Assembly: GCA_900555045.1 (NCBI GenBank)
Contig: USJW01000144.1
Coordinates: 1 to 10,231, forward strand
Direction of reading: 5' to 3'
Length of the DNA: 10,231 nucleotides
Origin: an uncultured Clostridium sp.
GTDB taxonomy: Bacteria; Bacillota; Clostridia; Lachnospirales; Lachnospiraceae
The number at the start of each line of letters is the position of its first letter. Positions within the stretch are counted from its first letter, which is position 1. The translations under genes were made by a program, and so were the position numbers. A model generated the notes under the pieces. That model saw only the letters and a program-made list of their open reading frames with translations, did not search any database and was not told the DNA's origin. This document shows positions 1-4,471 of this stretch, one piece after another.

Positions 1-450
1 ATAGATGAAGATGGAAAAAGCAAAGAAGATCAAGAGGCGAACGCATTTGCGGGCTTGCTTCTTGCGCCGTCAAATGCGCTGCATGAACAAATGCAAATTT
101 ATGGAATTTCTAAAGACAGATTGCAGTTGGAAGATTTAATCCGGTTAATGGCGATTTTTTCAATGCCGTATAAAGCGATGCTGCTTCGCCTTTACGAGGA
201 GCAGTATTTGGATACCAATGCAACATGCAAATTTTTGAATATTGAAAAAGATATACTGAAAAAGAATATTGGTTATGAGCCAAACGCGGAACGGTGGCAG
301 AAGCGCACCCCGGAGATTGTTCAAATAGGAGACCTGAATCGGTTGATTGAGCAAAATTTGGAATTAGATTTGTTAGCAGAGACTCGATCTAATGCAGATC
401 AAGAGGCAGTTCTTCAAATTTTGAAAAGATACGGAAGCGATGGGGGATAA
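1..450 (+). CDS. ImmA/IrrE family metallo-endopeptidase, C-terminal part (5' partial)
   Basis: The frame is open from the first base and ends at TAA 448-450, so 149 residues are visible and the true start lies upstream of the window. Visible residues 12-22 (EANAFAGLLLA) match the conserved segment that follows the HExxH zinc site in the ImmA/IrrE family (Peptidase_M78, COG2856), usually written E-x-EAN-x-FA-x-x-LLMP; the acidic residue here is probably the third zinc ligand. HExxH itself would lie off the left edge. The rest is a soluble, mostly helical C-terminal region without membrane segments. In this family the protease typically cleaves a partner Xre-type repressor on mobile elements or in stress-response modules. 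The next gene starts 5 nt downstream, so the two are surely co-transcribed. The DNA is AT-richer than the operons to the right, consistent with horizontal origin. The family call is fairly secure; the substrate is unknown. Confidence 0.72.
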   Translation: MDEDGKSKEDQEANAFAGLLLAPSNALHEQMQIYGISKDRLQLEDLIRLMAIFSMPYKAMLLRLYEEQYLDTNATCKFLNIEKDILKKNIGYEPNAERWQKRTPEIVQIGDLNRLIEQNLELDLLAETRSNADQEAVLQILKRYGSDGG

Positions 451-455
451 CGCCT

Positions 456-1268
456 ATGATCCGAAAAAAATGTGCGTTATTGGATACGGATTTTATATCA
501 AAGCTCCACATAACACGGAAAGATGATGAGAACAGGTTGATAGACCGAGTTCTTGAATTGTCCGATTACAAGTTTGTTTGTCACGAGCAGATCGTCATTG
601 AATTGGGGAGACACAATGAAACGGCAATTAGATGGCTGCAGGAAAGAATTACAGAAGGAACCATACAGACATTTTCAGATGCAGAATTGATCTCTTTGCT
701 GCGCTCGGTATACGGAAAAAGTGCAGTTTTATATTACCTCAATTATTTGCAAAATGCCTGTGAGGTGTTCGATAGAAGTTTTTATGGCAGGTATTATGCA
801 AATTTGGAGCAAAATATAGAAATGTCTGAGGCAGAGTTTTTCGCGGAGATATCCAGATGTGACGCGGCAGTTGGGTGCGACAACAACTTGGGAGAGATTA
901 AGACCTACTTATTGCAGCAAGTACTTCAATGTCAGGAGGAGCTGCAACTTTATGTTTTTTGTTCAGATGATAATAAGGCTAGAAATGGCTTGGCGAATGC
1001 CGGAGGTATTCCCTGCATCAGTGCAATTTCTTCATTCTATGTGCTGAAAGAAAGGCTGGGGATGGAGCGGATTGAGGCTAAACTATATTTCGATTCATGG
1101 ATGCAATTTCATCAGGCAAAAGGCCAGACCAGTTTTAAAGTACATAATAATACAAAAGAGATGCAATTGATAAAGATGGAAGGATATGAGATTTTCGATC
1201 GTATTTACGATGGGACAATCGCCCTTTTGAAAAATGGAAATTTAAAGCTGCGAAGCCGTGACATCTAA
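456..1268 (+). CDS. PIN-like domain protein, probable ribonuclease partner of the ImmA/IrrE protein
   Basis: 270 residues. ATG 456 is preceded by a purine-rich GGGGG (442-446) at good spacing. The spaced acidic residues of a PIN nuclease fold are visible: LLDTDFISKL near the N-terminus (D10, D12), a conserved-looking Glu in QIVIELGR (E49), NLGEIKT (E147), and a C-terminal strand VFCSDDNKAR (D171, D172) followed by a GIPCIS strand. This order of first-strand Asp, mid Glu, GE motif and SDD strand is typical of PIN domains, which use clustered acids to bind Mg2+/Mn2+ and cut RNA. At 270 aa it is about twice the size of small VapC toxins; residues about 60-130 look like an inserted helical region and residues 200-270 like an extra C-terminal segment. 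It is coupled to the upstream ImmA/IrrE gene, suggesting a toxin-antitoxin-like or mobile-element stress module. The PIN call is pattern-based, the toxin role is inference, and it could instead be a non-catalytic PIN-like protein. Confidence 0.55.
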   Translation: MIRKKCALLDTDFISKLHITRKDDENRLIDRVLELSDYKFVCHEQIVIELGRHNETAIRWLQERITEGTIQTFSDAELISLLRSVYGKSAVLYYLNYLQNACEVFDRSFYGRYYANLEQNIEMSEAEFFAEISRCDAAVGCDNNLGEIKTYLLQQVLQCQEELQLYVFCSDDNKARNGLANAGGIPCISAISSFYVLKERLGMERIEAKLYFDSWMQFHQAKGQTSFKVHNNTKEMQLIKMEGYEIFDRIYDGTIALLKNGNLKLRSRDI

Positions 1269-1284
1269 ACGGTTCCGCAGCTTT
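1244..1284. terminator. Candidate bidirectional terminator between convergent genes
   Basis: The arms 1244-1258 and 1270-1284 (AAAGCTGCGAAGCCG against CGGTTCCGCAGCTTT) form a 15-position stem with one mismatch and one G-U pair around an 11-nt loop. The stop codon of the PIN-like gene (1266-1268) lies in the loop. The site is between convergent genes. Flanking U-tracts are short in the plus direction and only moderately T-rich in the minus direction, so termination strength is uncertain. Confidence 0.5.
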
Positions 1285-1329
1285 ATCGATATCTTGGTAG
1301 GCTTCCACTGGGAAATCTAGCCCCAGTCT

Positions 1330-1926
1330 CTACAGCCTCACCACCCTCCCCCCAATCAACTCCACATCCTCCTCCTGGTGTGTTGTCAGGATCAGCATTC
1401 TCCCGTCCGCCTTCTCCCGAATATACCGGATCGCCAGCTTCCGGTTGTCCTCGTCCAGCCCGGTGAACGGCTCGTCCATCAGCAGCACCTCAGATTTTGC
1501 CAGGACGGCGCGGCAGATGGCGGTGCGCCGCTTCATGCCGCCGCTCATGGTCCAGATCGGGCGGTCTAAGCACTCCGGGGGCAGAAGGCGGGAGAGCTCC
1601 CGGCGAATCTCCTCCGCGGGCAGGGCCCGCCCGGTGACCATCTGGATGTTCTCGATGGGTGTGAAGGCCTCGCACAGGCGGTCCTCCTGAAAGACCGCGG
1701 AGAACCGGGCCCTGCCGGTCAAGTCCTCTTCGTCATCACCCGTGACGGAGAATGCGCCGCCGTCCGGCTGCTCCAGGCCCATGAGAATCCGCAGCAGCGT
1801 GGTTTTTCCGGACCCGGAGGGCCCCATCAGGCAGCAGGGCGCGTCACCCGTAAAGGTCAGACTCAACCGGTCCAGCACTGCCTGAGAATTGTAAATTTTT
1901 GTAATTTCATTCATCTGGATTTTCAT
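1330..1926 (-). CDS. ABC transporter ATP-binding protein (NitT/TauT-type importer)
   Basis: 198 residues; the cytoplasmic ATPase that powers the adjacent permease. Motifs in order: Walker A GPSGSGKT (35-42), Q-loop Q80, signature MSGGM (127-131, in place of the usual LSGGQ), Walker B VLLMDEP (D151, E152), D-loop and the switch His H183 in TTHQEED. It is shorter than typical SsuB/TauB-like ATPases (about 240-260 aa) and ends soon after the H-loop, so the C-terminal helical extension is minimal, although all catalytic elements are present. The start ATG overlaps the stop of the permease gene (ATGA), and its ribosome binding site GGAGGT (complement of 1935-1940) lies within the permease coding end, implying translational coupling. 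It is the last gene of the minus-strand operon. The substrate cannot be read from this subunit. Confidence 0.92.
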   Translation of the reverse strand: MKIQMNEITKIYNSQAVLDRLSLTFTGDAPCCLMGPSGSGKTTLLRILMGLEQPDGGAFSVTGDDEEDLTGRARFSAVFQEDRLCEAFTPIENIQMVTGRALPAEEIRRELSRLLPPECLDRPIWTMSGGMKRRTAICRAVLAKSEVLLMDEPFTGLDEDNRKLAIRYIREKADGRMLILTTHQEEDVELIGGRVVRL

Positions 1927-2711
1927 GGGCTCACACCTCCTGCGGGCTGTCCGGGCTGTCCGGGCTTTCGCCAGAAGCGCTTCAGCAGAAACAGAAACAG
2001 CTGTTCAAACACCGCGCTGACCAAAACGATCACAAAGGTCCATGCGAACAGCCCTGCGGTGTCCAGGTAGAGCTTGGAGTAATAGAGCTGCTCCCCGATG
2101 GAGTTTGTGGGGATTCCGATGACCTCCGCCGCGATTCCGGACTTCCAGCTCATGCCCAGGGCGGTCTTGCAGCCGCTGACCAGGTAGGGCATAAGCGCGG
2201 GCACATAGATGTAGCGGACTTTTTTGAACGGGGTCATGCGAAATACCCGCGCCATCTCCAAGAGCTTCGGGTCCGTGGCCAAAAGCCCAGCCCGGGTGTT
2301 CACGTAGATCATGGGAAGCACCACCAGGTAGGAGATGAAGACGGACAGGCTCTCGGAGCCGATCCAGATCAGGGCCAGAATCACGAAGGAGGCCACCGGG
2401 ACCGAGCGGATCAGGGACATGAAGGGCTCCAGCAATTCCCCGAGGAAGGGGAAGCGGTAGGCCAGGCTCCCGAGGGCCAGGCCGGAGGCGAAGGCTCCCA
2501 GGAAGCCCAGGCTGATCTTTCCGAAGGAGTGGCCGATGGTCAGCCAGAAGCCCGGCTGGGCCAGCTGGTCGGCCAGGGCGCGCAGCATCTCGGCGGGCCC
2601 CACAAAGATGACGGGATTGTGGACAAGGGACGCGGCGGCCTGCCACAGCGCGATCCAAAAGAGCCACACGAGGGCTCTCCTCGGCCAGGCGGCCGCTGTC
2701 GGTTTTGCCAT
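1923..2711 (-). CDS. ABC transporter permease (NitT/TauT/SsuC-type)
   Basis: 262 residues with about six hydrophobic segments (for example 13-30, 68-85, 104-118, 122-137, 192-200 and 222-244), as in BPD_transp_1 importer permeases. The cytoplasmic EAA-like loop that docks to the ATPase is at about 151-172 (LLEMARVFRMTPFKKVRYIYVP), and the IRSVPVASFV segment at 101-110 is typical of the SsuC/TauC group. I chose ATG at 2711 (MAKPTAAAW) because AGAGGAGG sits 8-9 nt upstream. An in-frame ATG at 2795 would add 28 residues, but it has no comparable site and lies next to a terminator hairpin. The C-terminus carries a short PGQPGQP repeat. The gene overlaps the ATPase start by 4 nt and lies 93 nt after the binding-protein stop. 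Substrate unknown. Confidence 0.9.
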   Translation of the reverse strand: MAKPTAAAWPRRALVWLFWIALWQAAASLVHNPVIFVGPAEMLRALADQLAQPGFWLTIGHSFGKISLGFLGAFASGLALGSLAYRFPFLGELLEPFMSLIRSVPVASFVILALIWIGSESLSVFISYLVVLPMIYVNTRAGLLATDPKLLEMARVFRMTPFKKVRYIYVPALMPYLVSGCKTALGMSWKSGIAAEVIGIPTNSIGEQLYYSKLYLDTAGLFAWTFVIVLVSAVFEQLFLFLLKRFWRKPGQPGQPAGGVSP

Positions 2712-2752
2712 GGTACGATTCCTCCTCTCAAGACATGTTGGGCCAGAAACAG

Positions 2753-2791
2753 AAAAAAGGGCCGCCGCGTTCCGGTAAAGCCGCGGCGGCC
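2753..2791 (-). terminator. Intercistronic terminator/attenuator inside the ABC operon
   Basis: A perfect 10-bp GC stem (2760-2769 with 2782-2791, core GCCGCCGCG/CGCGGCGGC) with a 12-nt loop is followed in the minus direction by CC and six T residues (complement of 2753-2758). This has the form of an intrinsic terminator. It lies between the binding-protein stop (2805) and the permease start (2711), so it probably stops part of the transcripts or stabilises the upstream message, giving more lipoprotein than membrane subunits. Confidence 0.75.
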
Positions 2792-2804
2792 GCATGCAAT
2801 TCTT

Positions 2805-3953
2805 TTATGGCATATAGTAGAAGTCGTCGGCCGGCAGCTGTCCGCCAACGGACTTGGCATCCTGCTCAAAGAGCACGCCCAGGTAGCCGCTCAAGGCGTC
2901 CTTCATCTCCTGGCCGGTCAGGCACACGATGTTGCAGTAGGGCAGAGCCTTCTTGGCGATGGGGGCCTTCTCAACGATTCCGGCGGCCGCAACCAGCTCG
3001 GCGGTCTCATCCACGTGGTCCACCGCGTACTGAGCGGATTCCTTGTGGTCTGCCAGGAACAGCTCGATGGGCTCGCGGTTCTCGCGCAGGAAATCGGAGC
3101 GCACGATGGTGACGCCGGTGACCAACATACTGCCGCTGTCCTTGTTGAGCGCGTTCCACTGCTCGGTCAGGTCCAGAACCGGCTTTAATGCCTCGTTCTG
3201 AATGCAGGCTGCGGTGGCGAAGGGCTGGGGCAGAACGCCGATGGCGTCGGGGTTCTGTTTGAGGAGGGAAGCGACCTCGGTGGCCTCGGACTTAAACTGT
3301 AAGTCCACATCCCCCGCGGTAAGACCGTTTGCGCTGATCAGATAGTTCATCACGTACTCGGGGGTTGTGCCCTTTCCGGTCATGTACACGGTTTTGCCCT
3401 TTAAGTCGGCGATGGATTTTATGGAGTCGTCGGAGGCGACCACATAGAGCACGCCCAGGGTGTTGATATCCAGGACGGTCACATTCTTCTGGGTCTTGGT
3501 GTAAAGCACGCTGGCCACGTTTGCGGGGAGCAGGGCGATGTCCAGATCGCCGCTTGCGATCTTGCCCACCAGCTCGTCCGCCGCGCCGGTCATGGTAAAT
3601 TCATAGTGGTTCTCGGTCTCGCCCTTCTGAGCCTTGTCCATCAGGTACACAAGTCCCATGGAGGTGGGGCCCTTCAAGGAGCCTACGCGGACTCCTGCCT
3701 GGCAGTCGTCCCCGGTGTCCCCGGTGAGTGTCGGCGCCGTGCTGGCACCGGAAGTCTTAGCCTCGGTTGTCTCAGCGGCGGTTGTCTCGGCGGCGGTTGT
3801 CTCGGCAGCGGCCGTCTCCGCAGCGGTTGTCTCAGCGGCCGTGGTCGCAGCACCGGTGGTCTTGGCGGTGGAGGCGCTTCCAGAACCGCAGCCCGCCAGC
3901 GCGACAGAGGCGGCCATCACGGCGGCCAGCATCATAGATACAGATTTTTTCAT
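2805..3953 (-). CDS. ABC transporter substrate-binding lipoprotein (NMT1/TauA-like)
   Basis: 382 residues. The N-terminus is a lipoprotein signal: MKKS, a hydrophobic core, then lipobox LAGC with C22 as the lipidated residue, so the mature protein is tethered outside the membrane. Residues about 23-75 are a low-complexity Ala/Thr/Glu linker with TTAAE repeats. The folded domain begins near VRVGSLKGPTSMGLVYLM (88-105), with ADELVGKIASGDLDIALLP and later IADLKGKTVYMTGKG segments characteristic of the periplasmic-binding type II fold of NitT/TauT-like importers. I chose ATG 3953 because AAGGAG lies 9 nt upstream; an in-frame ATG at 3977 lacks a properly spaced site. It is the first gene of the operon and is divergent from the hydrogenase operon. 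Ligand unknown: relatives are annotated for sulfonates, nitrate and thiamine precursors, and the sequence does not decide between these. Confidence 0.9.
   Translation of the reverse strand: MKKSVSMMLAAVMAASVALAGCGSGSASTAKTTGAATTAAETTAAETAAAETTAAETTAAETTEAKTSGASTAPTLTGDTGDDCQAGVRVGSLKGPTSMGLVYLMDKAQKGETENHYEFTMTGAADELVGKIASGDLDIALLPANVASVLYTKTQKNVTVLDINTLGVLYVVASDDSIKSIADLKGKTVYMTGKGTTPEYVMNYLISANGLTAGDVDLQFKSEATEVASLLKQNPDAIGVLPQPFATAACIQNEALKPVLDLTEQWNALNKDSGSMLVTGVTIVRSDFLRENREPIELFLADHKESAQYAVDHVDETAELVAAAGIVEKAPIAKKALPYCNIVCLTGQEMKDALSGYLGVLFEQDAKSVGGQLPADDFYYMP
3756..3845 (-). repeat. 15-bp tandem repeat encoding a TTAAE linker
   Basis: Residues 37-66 of the lipoprotein are six consecutive five-residue units: TTAAE, TTAAE, TAAAE, TTAAE, TTAAE, TTEAK. 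The DNA is a degenerate 15-bp tandem repeat. It forms a flexible, negatively charged spacer between the lipid anchor and the binding domain. Unit number is likely to vary between strains by slippage. Confidence 0.85.
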
Positions 3954-4063
3954 AATTACGTTCTCCTTTCTTTCCATTCCTCATCCTGTAAAAAAAGGCA
4001 GCAGAAAGTCAGGGCGCGTGTGAAGTGCCTCGCCTTCTCCGTCAGCATTGCTTCAGGGTGAGA

Positions 4064-4089
4064 ACGAATAGTTTTACTATAGCACAAAG
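4064..4089. promoter_or_regulatory. Composite motif copy 1, ACGAATAGTT-N8-GCACAAAG
   Basis: The ten bases at 4064-4073 and eight at 4082-4089 are identical to those at 7587-7596 and 7604-7611, with spacer 8 here and 7 there. Each copy lies upstream of a hydrogenase gene. This copy also covers the -10 of the divergent ABC promoter, so a bound protein could affect both operons. The regulator is unknown. Confidence 0.5.
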
Positions 4090-4104
4090 CGGCTCCGTTT
4101 TCCA
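4076..4104 (-). promoter_or_regulatory. Candidate sigma-A promoter for the ABC operon
   Basis: On the minus strand, TGGAAA (4104-4099) and TATAGT (4081-4076) are separated by exactly 17 nt, matching -35/-10 consensus at 4/6 and 5/6. It would give a leader of about 115 nt before the lipoprotein ATG. The -10 lies inside an inverted repeat ATAGT-TTT-ACTAT (4068-4080) and within the composite motif 4064-4089. Confidence 0.5.
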
Positions 4105-4135
4105 TAAATATTTCCATGGGCCGGGAGTTTTAGTG

Positions 4136-4153
4136 TTGATATAAAGTTCACAA
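4136..4153. promoter_or_regulatory. Candidate Rex (redox repressor) operator overlapping the promoter
   Basis: The 18-mer TTGATAT-AAAG-TTCACAA fits the Rex operator layout TTGTGAA-N4-TTCACAA: the right half is exact and the left half matches 4 of 7. It covers the -35 and part of the spacer, where a repressor would block RNA polymerase. Rex senses NADH/NAD+ and controls fermentation and hydrogenase genes in many Firmicutes. The call rests on one site. Confidence 0.42.
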
Positions 4154-4164
4154 TGTGCGATAAT
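4136..4164 (+). promoter_or_regulatory. Sigma-A promoter of the hydrogenase/phosphatase operon
   Basis: TTGATA (4136-4141) and GATAAT (4159-4164) are separated by 17 nt, matching the -35 (TTGACA) and -10 (TATAAT) consensus at 5/6 each. Transcription would begin near 4171, giving a leader of about 60 nt before ATG 4230. Confidence 0.72.
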
Positions 4165-4172
4165 AGAAGCAA

Positions 4173-4196
4173 GTTTTGGGGCGACCCAGACAAAAC
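4173..4196 (+). promoter_or_regulatory. 5'-leader hairpin of the hydrogenase operon
   Basis: GTTTTG (4173-4178) pairs with CAAAAC (4191-4196), and GGG (4179-4181) with CCC (4185-4187), leaving a CGA loop and a 3-nt bulge. It would begin within a few nt of the predicted transcript start, a position suited to protecting the 5' end from decay. No U-tract follows, so it is not a terminator. Confidence 0.35.
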
Positions 4197-4229
4197 AGAC
4201 GAAACGATCAAAAGCGGAGGAATCAAGGG

Positions 4230-4469
4230 ATGAAAGTTACGATTTGTATTGGAAGTGCCTGTCATTTAAAGGGATCCAGAGAGATCATTGAAAAATTACA
4301 GCAGCTGGTGGCGGCCAACGGGCTGTCCGACAAGGTAGACTTAAATGGATCGTTCTGCAGCGGCAACTGTGACCACGGCGTCTGTGTGACGGTGGAGGAC
4401 CAGCTGTTTTCATTGAAACCGGAGGATACGGAGGAGTTCTTTAACAACGAAATTTTAGGGAGACTGTGA
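4230..4469 (+). CDS. Thioredoxin-like (2Fe-2S) ferredoxin domain protein
   Basis: 79 residues, cytoplasmic. The cysteine pattern C6-x4-C11 ... C43-x3-C47 is that of thioredoxin-like [2Fe-2S] ferredoxins (NuoE C-terminal domain type); a fifth cysteine, C52, is unlikely to be a ligand. The protein is just this domain, about half the length of full NuoE/HndA subunits, because the N-terminal helical region of those is absent. ATG 4230 is chosen because GGAGG (4216-4220) is 9 nt upstream; an upstream in-frame start at 4176 would add a basic, unconserved-looking extension. The stop overlaps or abuts the next gene. Small ferredoxins of this kind are a known companion of PAS-type hydrogenases and PP2C phosphatases in Clostridia. 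It probably exchanges single electrons with HydS or the group B hydrogenase; the partner is inferred. Confidence 0.88.
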   Translation: MKVTICIGSACHLKGSREIIEKLQQLVAANGLSDKVDLNGSFCSGNCDHGVCVTVEDQLFSLKPEDTEEFFNNEILGRL

Positions 4470-4471
4470 CC

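Noticed and set aside
2711..2795. Upstream permease start at 2795
   Set aside because: It lacks a ribosome binding site and would place the intrinsic terminator at the start codon; ATG 2711 has AGAGGAGG at proper spacing.
2529..3188. Plus-strand open frame (219 codons) across the ABC operon
   Set aside because: Antisense to permease and binding-protein genes with clear family motifs; no independent support.
3756..3845. Tandem repeats as a possible CRISPR array
   Set aside because: The units are contiguous 15-bp coding repeats without spacers, in frame with the lipoprotein linker.
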